From positions 1 through 15,518 of the forward strand of contig CAZTGE010000101.1 of assembly GCA_964612995.1 (NCBI GenBank): a DNA stretch of 15,518 bases. Reading direction: 5' to 3'. The position numbers and the translations under genes are program-made. Positions 1 to 6,756 of the stretch are shown in pieces (position 1 is the stretch's first letter; each line of letters begins with the position of its first letter). The notes below the pieces were generated by a model. That model was not told where the DNA came from. It did not search any database and was given only the letters and a program-made list of their open reading frames with translations. The stretch comes from SLQH01 sp964612995. Lineage in GTDB: Bacteria; Planctomycetota; UBA11346.

Positions 1-1
1 C

Positions 2-1021
2 GGGGTGCTCGATCGGGTGTATACCTATGGCGCGTATGTGGATGAGCCGATTGCGATGGTTGTTTCAGGTGAGGGGGCTTTGTTTTATCATCGGAATCAT
101 CTGTATAGTGTGAGTGCGCTCAGTGATGAAACGGGGGCGGTGGTCGAGCGGTATGGCTACGGTGCTTACGGTGAGCGCGTTGCGCTGAATGCGGATGGAT
201 CGGAGAAGGCTGGCGGCGCGCTGCAAGCTTATGGGTTCACTGGGCGACGGTTTGATGGGGAGGCTGGACTATGGTACTTCCGAGCGCGGTATTACGACAA
301 TAAGTCCGGGCGGTTTATTGGGCGGGACCCTCAGTACATGCATGGCGATCGAAGGAGCCCCCGGTATTTTGGCGCATGGAAGCATGTCGACATGCAGAGC
401 CCGCCTGCCTTTATGGATACCGCTGACTTGCGGCGCAGTTGGCTCGGCTATCCAGGTATACATCCTGACGCAATGGGCCTTATCCGAGCCGATGTGTTCG
501 AGGAGCTCCTTCTGTCCGTAATTTTACCTGCGCACGGTGCCCGTGTCTCCTCCATTTGGGAATTGGGAGTTCTTGTGCCGCAGCTCAAATGGTATCAGGG
601 CCGGTGGTCGATTTCTTACGCCTCACGGAGATTTATCTCCATCGGTGAAGGTTTTGGCCGTTTCTGGGGTGTGCACGCGGAACTAAAAGAATGGATCAAC
701 GAGAAACGTTCTGATGTCATTGCCCAGAATCCACCGACGATGCTCTATGCATACGGCAGTGGCTCACCGAATATGCTTGATCCGGTTGGTTACAATGAGT
801 GCGGCGACTGGGATTCTGCTCATGGTGGCTGTTCTGGTGGGACGGATTGCTTGGCGGCTGCCGCGAGTGGCTGTGCCGTCTATGGCCAATGTAATTACGA
901 CGGTGACTATAACCTAAACAATAGCTGTTTTTGTGACACCAGCACCCCCCCCTCCTCTCGTGGGAGGCGGCAGTGGCTGCCTCTTTATAACGCTGGCTTT
1001 AGCGATTATTTTTCTTTATAG
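2..1021 (+). CDS. Rhs/YD-repeat protein, C-terminal part (5' end outside window)
   Basis: The reading frame is open from the first complete codon (2-4) to TAG at 1019-1021, so this is the 3' end of a longer gene. Visible YD-repeat text (ERYGYGAYGE, then GRRFDGEAGLWYFRARYYD and GRFIGRDP, ending near nt 331) is the hallmark of the Rhs repeat-associated core, which in the family closes a beta-cocoon shell carrying a variable C-terminal cargo. The usual short link from RDP to the closing DPxG motif is absent. About 135 residues (nt ~335-740) intervene before YAYGSGSPNMLDPVG. After that comes a tail of about 75 residues whose first 50 or so contain seven cysteines, with no recognisable toxin motif. 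The last part contains a run of eight C (945-952). Family assignment is firm. The function of the insert and tail is unknown, and an effector role is only inferred from Rhs biology. Confidence 0.88.
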   Translation, partial: GVLDRVYTYGAYVDEPIAMVVSGEGALFYHRNHLYSVSALSDETGAVVERYGYGAYGERVALNADGSEKAGGALQAYGFTGRRFDGEAGLWYFRARYYDNKSGRFIGRDPQYMHGDRRSPRYFGAWKHVDMQSPPAFMDTADLRRSWLGYPGIHPDAMGLIRADVFEELLLSVILPAHGARVSSIWELGVLVPQLKWYQGRWSISYASRRFISIGEGFGRFWGVHAELKEWINEKRSDVIAQNPPTMLYAYGSGSPNMLDPVGYNECGDWDSAHGGCSGGTDCLAAAASGCAVYGQCNYDGDYNLNNSCFCDTSTPPSSRGRRQWLPLYNAGFSDYFSL

Positions 1022-1074
1022 TGCAGGCTGCAGTCGTCGCGCGGCCGCGCCTCACCCGGAAGGCGAGGGATAGA

Positions 1075-2364
1075 ATGCGAGCTAAATCAGTACTCTTGAC
1101 GCTCTTGTTTTTGGCTGTGCTCATAGCGTCCTGCTTTGAGGACGAACGTCCTGGCGGCATCCTGCAGCATGCATGGCAGTCAGCAGACGATCGGGCGCTT
1201 ATTAAGGCTAAGGACGGTAGTGTGGATAGCATTGCGTACGACATGGTTGACCTAGGCGGGCGCTACTCGGTGTTGTACCGATATGGTGAGCCAGATGGTT
1301 CGCGGGGGGGTATGGCCGTTGTTCACATTTCTCCTAGCATGCACGTCCTGCAGGCGCCCCGAAGTATCGCGCGAACTGAGGCCAGTCTTCACCCTGTCAG
1401 CATTGTCCGCACAGGAGGGCAGGAGTGCGTGGCTATCGGTTGGACAACGCGGGGTAATGTCGGCCGATATGGCGGAATTGTTGCGTATTCTACAGGTGCG
1501 CGGGGCAGCCTGCCAAGCGGCCTGGTCTTTGATACTGACAGTCCTGATATCGTTATGGACGCTGTGGCGGATGAAGAAGGGTCTATGTACCTGGTGGGAC
1601 ATACCGCAGGAAAGAGGGGCGAAAGGCAGAGTGAGGGGGGGACGGACTGCATGGTTTTGAAGCTTTCGTCAAATGGAGACTGTCTTTGGGAGAGTTGGCT
1701 GGCTACCGGAAGTAATGATAGCGGTATGGGCATAGTTATAGGCGCTGATGGGGATATCTATGTTTCAGGCAGCACGGAAGGTCGCATGGATGCTATGGGC
1801 CGCGAGCCTCAGGGAGCAGAGCGAGATATCTTCTTGGCCAAGCTTAGCGCCGACAGCGGTCGCAAGGTTTGGTGTCGACAGATTGGTTCGGATGACAGCG
1901 AATGCGCGACGTGTCTAAGTCGACACAAGCAGCGGCTTATCATAGGCGGCTGTGTTAAACAAGTGCCTGAAGGCGGTGAGGTACCGGCGTTATTCGGGCG
2001 ACCAGTTGTGTTTGCGTGCAATGCAGCAGACGGCGTGGTACTGTGGCGCCAGTGGCTTACTGAACAAGATGAACAGGGGTTTGTGGCGGATGTGGCCGTT
2101 GATTCAATTGGACAAGTGGGGGCCGTAGGCTATACATGTACTGCCGCAGGTGCGGAAAGGAAGTACGAGGGCTCCTTGTGGCTAGTCGGAGGGGAGGGGC
2201 GCGGCAAACGGGTATGGTCTCGCCCGCAATCACTGGGTAATTGCTTGATATGGCATGAGGAAGTGCGGGCATGGTACTTTGGCGGATGCTTGATTGACGA
2301 CAATGGAGGCAGTCAGCGGGCGTTTGTGGAGCGACTAAGTTTGGGCTCTCCTGCAGACTGGTAG
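1075..2364 (+). CDS. SBBP-type beta-propeller lipoprotein
   Basis: A 429-residue protein. The frame is open from GTG 1021, but ATG 1075 is preferred because it follows a GGCGAGGGA ribosome site and gives a clean lipoprotein signal: a hydrophobic stretch at residues 5-18, then lipobox IASC with Cys20 as the lipidated residue. From about residue 165 to 300 there are repeats of the form GDIYVSGSTEG, then DIFLAKLSADSGRKVW, then GSDDSE, typical of the SBBP/bacterial beta-propeller family, and similar weaker units before and after. It is expected to sit on a membrane facing the periplasm or outside. It starts 53 bp after the Rhs gene on the same strand, so co-transcription is likely. The position would suit an Rhs partner or immunity protein, but size and family do not specifically support that. 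Runs of seven G at 1304-1310 and 1635-1641 lie inside the gene, and the frame is intact. Confidence 0.8.
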   Translation: MRAKSVLLTLLFLAVLIASCFEDERPGGILQHAWQSADDRALIKAKDGSVDSIAYDMVDLGGRYSVLYRYGEPDGSRGGMAVVHISPSMHVLQAPRSIARTEASLHPVSIVRTGGQECVAIGWTTRGNVGRYGGIVAYSTGARGSLPSGLVFDTDSPDIVMDAVADEEGSMYLVGHTAGKRGERQSEGGTDCMVLKLSSNGDCLWESWLATGSNDSGMGIVIGADGDIYVSGSTEGRMDAMGREPQGAERDIFLAKLSADSGRKVWCRQIGSDDSECATCLSRHKQRLIIGGCVKQVPEGGEVPALFGRPVVFACNAADGVVLWRQWLTEQDEQGFVADVAVDSIGQVGAVGYTCTAAGAERKYEGSLWLVGGEGRGKRVWSRPQSLGNCLIWHEEVRAWYFGGCLIDDNGGSQRAFVERLSLGSPADW

Positions 2365-2396
2365 GAAGGCGCTGGGGCCCCCATAGCATTCCATCC

Positions 2397-3199
2397 ATGA
2401 AAATCACAGGACTCCGCAAGCTCTACAACTACCCCGGTTGGTGTGTCGACCGAGGCGATTTTGGTGAGGAGGAAAGCCACATATGGCTCGAGCGCGACCA
2501 GCGCGCGAAACTGCACTGCCAGAACTGTGGTATGGTGATGACCAAGAACTCCGAACGAGAACGGACGGCCAATGATCACACTCTAGGTACCAGTGCAATG
2601 GTAACCATTCACTACAGATCCATACAGGGTCGATGCCGTGCTTGCAACAGCTATTCAACTATTCATTCCGAACAGATTACAGACCGAGAGCCGTCCACAT
2701 GGCGCTTCCGTCTCTATGTGGCACGTCTGGCACAGTGGCTGCAGGTGAATCGAATCGGCGAACTTTTGGTCCATCCATGAAACAACGCCTAGCGTTACAA
2801 CCGTTCTGTGCTGGAAAAGACCATACGACCTCTGATCAGCAAAGGTCGCTAACGTTATTATTCAATGCGAACGTCGACTTGAGTGCGGCATACATCCTTC
2901 GAGAGGCATTTGTTCATGTGTGGGACTACGTGTATCCCAAGTGTGCTGAAAACTACCTGCGGACTTGGGTCGCGTGGGCAGATGAGGCCGGCATTCCGGC
3001 CTTGCAGCGGTTCGCTCGTGGTACATGTCTGGCCAGAGCAGGCATCATTGCCTTCTGCGCACACGGTATCACCAACGGAAATATTGAAGCGTTCAATAAC
3101 CAGATAGCCCGTGTATTGCATCGTTCGTGTGGAATACGCAGCCTGCGTTACTTGTTCTTGCGAGTGCGACAGCAATTTCTGTCTGCCAAACGGCAGTAG
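2397..3199 (+). pseudogene. ISL3-family transposase remnant, internally deleted and frameshifted
   Basis: Two pieces of one ISL3-type transposase lie in different frames. The first (ATG 2397 to TGA 2778-2780) carries the N-terminal zinc-binding region, with HCQNCG and later GRCRACNSY giving two CxxC pairs, followed by the helical stretch RLAQWLQVNRIGELLVHP. The second piece (readable from about 2776 to TAG 3197-3199) is the C-terminal DDE_Tnp_ISL3 part, with LSAAYILREAF, ARGTCLARAG, then ITNGNIEAFNNQIARVL, which holds the third catalytic acidic residue, and GIRSLRYLFLRVRQQF. The middle of the family protein, about 150 codons with the first two catalytic aspartates, is missing. The whole is about 800 bp against roughly 1.2 kb for intact genes. 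It cannot encode an active enzyme. No convincing terminal inverted repeats were found. Confidence 0.85.
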
Positions 3200-3215
3200 A
3201 GCCTAAGTTTGGCAG
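3183..3215. repeat. 9-bp inverted repeat over the end of the ISL3 remnant
   Basis: CTGCCAAAC at 3183-3191 and its exact complement GTTTGGCAG at 3207-3215 enclose a 15-nt loop that contains the transposase stop codon. There is no T-run after it, so an intrinsic terminator is not well supported. It may be a stem from the former insertion-sequence end. Confidence 0.5.
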
Positions 3216-3219
3216 CTAG

Positions 3220-3864
3220 ATGATGGGCATACGAGCATGCGGTGCAAATGTAGAAAACCAGCATCTTCTGCATTCGAATGTTGGTAGCCGGTTGGGTTTA
3301 TGCTTTGATTTGCTTCTGGGGCTAATGGCAGGCGCCGGGGCATCTGTGTATGTTTTTGTTCCAGATGTGGCCTTCGCCCTGATGAACGTTTTTCATGACA
3401 CTCTTTCCGGTCAATTCCATCGCCTTTTGACCAGTAGCTTTCTCCACTTCGACTGGAAACACGCACTCGTTGATTGGGGCGGAATTGTTTTTGCGCGCCG
3501 TCTGTTCTGGCCAACTGGGCGGGTTTGGTGGCATTGGTCCGCTTACTTTACTTTACATGTGTTGACTGGGACTGTTGCTGCTATCGCCGCTGTGACTTGG
3601 TGGCCAGAGAAGCATGCGCTCATTGGGAGTAGCGATTATTTGTTTTTCCTATTGGGTATTGGATCATGTCGATTAGCTGTTGCCAAGCCTCGCATTGGGT
3701 GGCTTGGCGCGGTATGTCTTGTGCTTTATCTTGGAGTTGATCTTTGGCTTGGCCACCCACCGTTTTGGCCGGAGGCACCATCTTTCGGGGTTAGTCACTG
3801 TACGGGTGCGTTGCTCGGTGTGCTTGCATGGCTTGGTATACGAGGAATTCGCCATGCTGGATGA
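3220..3864 (+). CDS. Rhomboid-family intramembrane protease, rhombosortase-like
   Basis: A 214-residue polytopic membrane protein with hydrophobic segments near residues 25-47, 83-92, 106-126, 139-154, 160-177 and 191-206. The text matches the rhomboid scheme: FHRLLTSSFLHFDWKHALVDW resembles the second membrane helix HxxxxHxxxN motif (H76, H81, with Asp85 in place of Asn), GSSDYLFFLLG places the nucleophile at Ser138, and SHCTGALLG gives the catalytic His193. Short length and motif order resemble rhombosortases, which process GlyGly-CTERM proteins, more than GlpG. The nucleophile motif reads GSSD where family members usually have GxSG, so activity is uncertain. ATG 3220 lacks a strong ribosome site, and the exact start is unsure. 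Its last 11 bases overlap the next gene, indicating translational coupling. No GlyGly-CTERM substrate is in the window. Confidence 0.72.
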   Translation: MMGIRACGANVENQHLLHSNVGSRLGLCFDLLLGLMAGAGASVYVFVPDVAFALMNVFHDTLSGQFHRLLTSSFLHFDWKHALVDWGGIVFARRLFWPTGRVWWHWSAYFTLHVLTGTVAAIAAVTWWPEKHALIGSSDYLFFLLGIGSCRLAVAKPRIGWLGAVCLVLYLGVDLWLGHPPFWPEAPSFGVSHCTGALLGVLAWLGIRGIRHAG

Positions 3865-5023
3865 TGCTACGCTCAGGCTCCTTTCCGAGGGACGAAATCT
3901 TGATGTCCTTGGGTGCGAACTGGAGGTGCGCCCCCATAGGATTCTGGCGAATCCAGCAGGGTATGAGATGCAGGATTTCCTGTCGGCTTCTTACCTCGGC
4001 ATCAGTGACGATGCTGATCTTGTTGAGGCCTGCCATGAAACCTTACGACGGCAGGGTCTTTATCGTTACAGTTCCCCTGTGTTTCGTTGTAGCAGGACAG
4101 AAACTGACCTGCGATCTATGCTTGCGGATGCAACAGGGCTTCCGAGTGTGCGTTTTTATAGTAGCGTCTCCCTGCTTCATGTCGATATGCTTGGGGCAAT
4201 GGCAGGAAAATCGCCGGTTTATGTCGATCGATCGGCCCACTATTCCATCTTTCGTGCCCTGCGCGGTTGCGCATTCAAAAAATATGCACACAACGACCTG
4301 AATGCCTTGCGGTCCATGGTTCATGCTGATGGCTCAGGGCTGATTGTGACGGACTCCGTTTTCAGCATGAGCGGCGAGGTTGTCGATATTTCTGAGATCG
4401 GGGCCTTTGGTTTGGCTGAGTCATGCTGCGTCTACCTCGATGACTCCCACGGTGTTGGCGTTTTGGAAGGTAAATTCGTTTCAGCCGGACAGCGTCTTGT
4501 TGCGACTGGCGCAGATGTTGTCTATGTGGGCACGTTGGGGAAGGCGATGTCCTGCCCTCTGGCTTTTGTTTGCTATGACGCTGAATCTGCTGTCGGGAAG
4601 AAGATCGAACGGCGAGGGTTGTCGTATGTGTTCAGCGGCAGGCCAAGTGATCTGGAGTTTGAGGTCGCCTGCGTGGCTGTAAGGAATCATCTCGCCGGTA
4701 GGTACGATGAAAACCTGGGACGCTTGAACAAATATTGTCGGCACATTGTCGATTACATAGGGCCTCATCTGCAGGACAGCATGCGGGTTACCACTGATGG
4801 CTGGGGTATCGTGGCATTATGGGTCGGGGAGCTGCCTGCGTTCAGGACGCTCTGCATTGCTTTGAGGTCTGCCGAAATTGCATTCGATGTGGTTGGCTTT
4901 CCTGCTGTTGAGCGCGGGACGTTCCTTGCCAGATTCTGCGTTTCTGCGGCCCATGCGCAGGGGCAGATTGATCAGTTGTGTGCATCCTTGCTTGCTGGTA
5001 TTAAGGACCTGCGCCCATCGTAG
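3854..5023 (+). CDS. Alpha-oxoamine synthase family PLP enzyme (BioF/KBL/SPT-like)
   Basis: A 389-residue fold-type I PLP enzyme, the usual length for this family, which condenses an acyl thioester with an amino acid and loses CO2. Visible sites are VDRSAHYS (His129, expected to stack on PLP), TDSVFSMSGEVVDISEIG, YLDDSHGVGVLEG (Asp196 toward the pyridine nitrogen and His199), and VGTLGKAMS with Lys230 as the Schiff-base lysine. ATG 3854 is chosen because GAGGAA lies just upstream and the product then aligns from its N-terminus; the frame itself is open from 3680. The glycine-rich GSGGSR region of BioF is altered here to SSPVFRCSRTETDL, and the glycines after TLGK are missing, so the substrate may not be that of biotin synthesis. 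No other biotin genes are nearby. It overlaps the rhomboid gene by 11 bp, implying one operon. A role in lipid, signal or secondary metabolite synthesis is possible but not shown. Confidence 0.85.
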   Translation: MLDDATLRLLSEGRNLDVLGCELEVRPHRILANPAGYEMQDFLSASYLGISDDADLVEACHETLRRQGLYRYSSPVFRCSRTETDLRSMLADATGLPSVRFYSSVSLLHVDMLGAMAGKSPVYVDRSAHYSIFRALRGCAFKKYAHNDLNALRSMVHADGSGLIVTDSVFSMSGEVVDISEIGAFGLAESCCVYLDDSHGVGVLEGKFVSAGQRLVATGADVVYVGTLGKAMSCPLAFVCYDAESAVGKKIERRGLSYVFSGRPSDLEFEVACVAVRNHLAGRYDENLGRLNKYCRHIVDYIGPHLQDSMRVTTDGWGIVALWVGELPAFRTLCIALRSAEIAFDVVGFPAVERGTFLARFCVSAAHAQGQIDQLCASLLAGIKDLRPS

Positions 5024-5051
5024 TCGATCAGACAGAGGGCATTCAGAAGCG

Positions 5052-5153
5052 GAAACCCAGGACGCTCTGAAGCGCCGGGACGAATCCGGCAAGGAGGAAG
5101 CGGTGGAAGTCCGCCACACGGTAAAGAGTAGTGGTGCGAAACCCAGGACGCTC
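5052..5153. repeat. 16-bp direct repeats bracketing two small hairpins
   Basis: GAAACCCAGGACGCTC occurs at 5052-5067 and again at 5138-5153, a spacing of 86 bases. Between them are two potential stems: 5074-5079 with 5085-5090 (one G-T pair), and 5100-5103 with 5111-5114. A related 10-mer ACGCTCTGAA occurs at 5062-5071 and 5179-5188. This stretch between the oxoamine synthase stop and the RAYT remnant has no credible gene and looks like dispersed intergenic repeat DNA. Confidence 0.6.
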
Positions 5154-5252
5154 AACTGCGGCCTGGTCGAGCAGCGGCACGCTCTGAAATCGATCCATCT
5201 CCTTGACTCCTCGGCTTCGCCTGCGGTGTCATCGTCGCGCTGCGCTCGGCAA

Positions 5253-5273
5253 CGAGGCCCCACCGGGGCCTCG
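5253..5273. repeat. Perfect 9-bp GC-rich hairpin beside RAYT remnant
   Basis: CGAGGCCCC at 5253-5261 and GGGGCCTCG at 5265-5273 are exact complements around the loop ACC. The surrounding DNA is full of shorter GC-rich near-palindromes. This is what is expected of REP-type sequence next to a RAYT gene. Confidence 0.6.
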
Positions 5274-5296
5274 ACTCGGCTGCGCCTCGGCCGTGC

Positions 5297-5777
5297 TCGC
5301 CCCTCCCAGAAATGCCCGGTGACCCCGTCTTCCTTGTTCGCCCGCCGCGCAATGCGCTGTTTGAGGATGCGCATGAACCACGAGACGGATGCCAGGCGCT
5401 CGCGACGAACGGCGACCCATACATCATCGCGCGCATGGCGATCGATATCTGCAGGATCCCACGCGATCGGCCCGCCGGTCACCGGATCCCGATCGGGAAA
5501 TACCGCGCTCCAACGCTCGACCACCTCTCGCGCGCTCCACCGTTGCGCCTGCTCAGGATCGGTACGGATGACTATGTGCAGGTGGTTGCTCATCACGCAA
5601 TAGGCCAGTACCTACACGGCAAAGGCATCGGCCTGGGCGTGAATGCCCTGCTCGAGCCATGCGCGTCGATGCTCGGCGGCGTCGCCGCAGAGAAGGGCAC
5701 GTCGCACGCAGCGGCTGATCAAGTGATAAGCAGCCGGGGCGCCGATCATCAATGAGCAGCGAGCGGGCGATGGTCAT
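5297..5777 (-). pseudogene. REP-associated tyrosine transposase (RAYT, Y1 family) remnant
   Basis: On the minus strand the product starts MTIARSLLI (ATG at 5777-5775), needs a frameshift near 5750, and continues APAAYHLISRCVRRALLCG, EHRRAWLEQGIHAQADAFAV. It then meets an in-frame amber codon at about 5612-5610, and resumes VLAYCVMSNHLHIVIRT, which holds the HxH metal-binding motif of Y1/HUH transposases. It goes on through WFMRILKQRIARRAN to GHFWEGR, ending near 5297. Intact relatives continue after GHFWEGR with a segment that includes an AYVDLNPVRA-like motif, and this is absent. So there are three lesions: frameshift, amber stop and C-terminal loss. Family members copy or mobilise REP palindromes. 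The catalytic Tyr is expected in the central region but I cannot assign it with certainty. Confidence 0.85.
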
Positions 5778-6058
5778 GACAGCGTGGCAGTATGGACCCT
5801 CATCGGCAATTGTCAATCCAGATGCTGGGGGAGTGGTTGCCATTGTGCTGGGGCTGGCTATGGTCGGGGGCGTGGAGAAGATGTATTTCCCGAAGAAGGG
5901 ACGCGAAGAAGGGACGGAAGGACATAGATGTTGATCGCGGTTCAAGTGTTGAATCTGGCGAGAACTGAGTGCGCGAAGCGGGTGGATGTCCAAGTGAGTC
6001 CGCATGCCCCCACGGGCAACGTGCCAATACCTGGCACCCCAATTAGTGTGAATATCCC
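5778..6058. other. Gene-free stretch with short repeats upstream of RAYT remnant
   Basis: No convincing gene is seen here. The stretch holds a back-to-back duplication of CGAAGAAGGGACG (5891-5903 and 5904-5916) and a 6-bp hairpin GTGCCA/TGGCAC (6021-6026 with 6032-6037). Short frames on both strands have no recognisable content. It is probably the 5' flank of the former RAYT element. Confidence 0.5.
5891..5916. repeat. Tandem 13-bp duplication
   Basis: CGAAGAAGGGACG is repeated exactly, head to tail, with no spacer. It lies about 115 bases upstream of the RAYT remnant start and so may belong to that element's flank. Confidence 0.7.
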
Positions 6059-6391
6059 ATGACGATAGCTATGCCGTTCGCTTCCCGCAAGGCGCTCTTT
6101 GTTGCGGTCTCTGTCCTCGGCTTTTGTGCCCTTTTGTTCATCACTACCTCCTATATGGCCGCGAGGCGGGTCTTCACGGAGTTGGCCTTGTCCCCTTTCG
6201 TCTTGAGGGAGGCTGGGTTCAGCCGGAGAGATAGTGAATTTGTATATACAACAAGAATTGCTGCCTTGAAGGAAGACCACTGGCTCCGAACCGCGATCAT
6301 TGAGGGTAAGTTGCCCCCTGGGCACTTGGTTGAAGGTGTGTCTTTGGAGAAGTGGTCAACCGAGGGGGGGGGCTGTCGTTTGCGTCAATGA
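6059..6391 (+). CDS. Small single-pass membrane protein, unknown function (possibly frameshifted)
   Basis: A 110-residue frame starting at ATG 6059 (ATG 6071 is an alternative; neither has a strong ribosome site). Residues 10-32 (SRKALFVAVSVLGFCALLFI and onward) form a signal anchor with a positive N-terminal side, followed by a soluble part with ARRVFTELALSPFVLREAGF and EDHWLRTAIIEGKLPPGHLV. I do not recognise a family. The frame ends 19 bases after a run of nine G (6364-6372). A different frame stays open from the tract to 6578, and a third to 6567, so the native protein may be about 170 residues with a one-base slip at the tract. It stands alone, with no neighbour on the same strand within 1 kb. 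Confidence 0.5.
   Translation: MTIAMPFASRKALFVAVSVLGFCALLFITTSYMAARRVFTELALSPFVLREAGFSRRDSEFVYTTRIAALKEDHWLRTAIIEGKLPPGHLVEGVSLEKWSTEGGGCRLRQ
6364..6372 (+). other. Run of nine G in coding sequence
   Basis: The tract lies near the 3' end of the small membrane-protein frame. One added or lost base would move translation into a frame open to 6567 or 6578. It could be a slippage site, a fixed mutation or a sequencing error, and the sequence alone cannot decide. Confidence 0.6.
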
Positions 6392-6615
6392 GGGCTTTCG
6401 AATCACGCTCGCTTGGCGTTGTAACTGGGGTGTGGGCGCTGCAGCCGTACAGCCTCCCGCTGAATCTTGCGGGTCTCGGTATCAGAGGGTTTCTGGCATG
6501 CTGTTTGTGCAGGCGAATTCTGCTTGGAAGGCGTTTATGTGTAAGCTATTCGGGTTCGATCTTGTAACGACGAATTGATTTAACAGGCGTAACCACTTGC
6601 ACAGGACGTGTGACC

Positions 6616-6708
6616 CTACAGATCCATTGCAAGATGCCACTTCGCCTCTGCCACCTTGATCTTCTTCAACGCTTCTAGGTAGCCCCTTATGGCTCCTCGA
6701 CGTTTCAC
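6616..6708 (-). pseudogene. Possible C-terminal gene remnant, 30 codons
   Basis: From GTG 6708-6706 to TAG 6618-6616 the minus strand reads MKRRGAIRGYLEALKKIKVA followed by EAKWHLAMDL. The basic-amphipathic text looks more like real protein than chance, and resembles the tail end of a longer protein. Its upstream part runs into one arm of the large hairpin and a stop codon. No family is recognised. It could equally be a chance frame. Confidence 0.25.
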
Positions 6709-6756
6709 GTGGGCAGGGGTAGGTTGAGCCTGCCCGCGTCAAACGTCGAGGGGCCA
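6690..6756 (+). terminator. Very strong 28-position hairpin, possible terminator or boundary element
   Basis: Bases 6690-6717 pair with 6729-6756 around an 11-nt loop. Of 28 positions, 25 are Watson-Crick, two are G-T (6694/6752 and 6710/6736) and one is a C-C mismatch (6706/6740). The plus strand continues with an AT-rich stretch (ATATTTATTT at 6758-6767), so it could stop transcription coming from the left. The T-run is imperfect and the stem is longer than usual for an intrinsic terminator, so a mobile palindrome or attachment-type site is an alternative. Confidence 0.6.

Noticed and set aside
945..952. Run of eight C near the end of the Rhs gene as a slippage site
   Set aside because: The other frame stops at 988-990 without useful content, so a frameshift there is not supported.
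5052..5153. CRISPR array or integron attC site
   Set aside because: Only two repeat copies with no second spacer, and no attC core sites were recognised.
4878..5603. Plus-strand frame of 241 codons after the oxoamine synthase
   Set aside because: It starts inside the synthase, crosses repeats and runs antisense to the RAYT remnant; its Arg/Ser-rich text fits no protein.
5752..5934. Small plus-strand frame with a hydrophobic stretch near its centre
   Set aside because: It runs antisense to the RAYT start and over the 13-bp tandem repeat; no ribosome site or family signal supports it.
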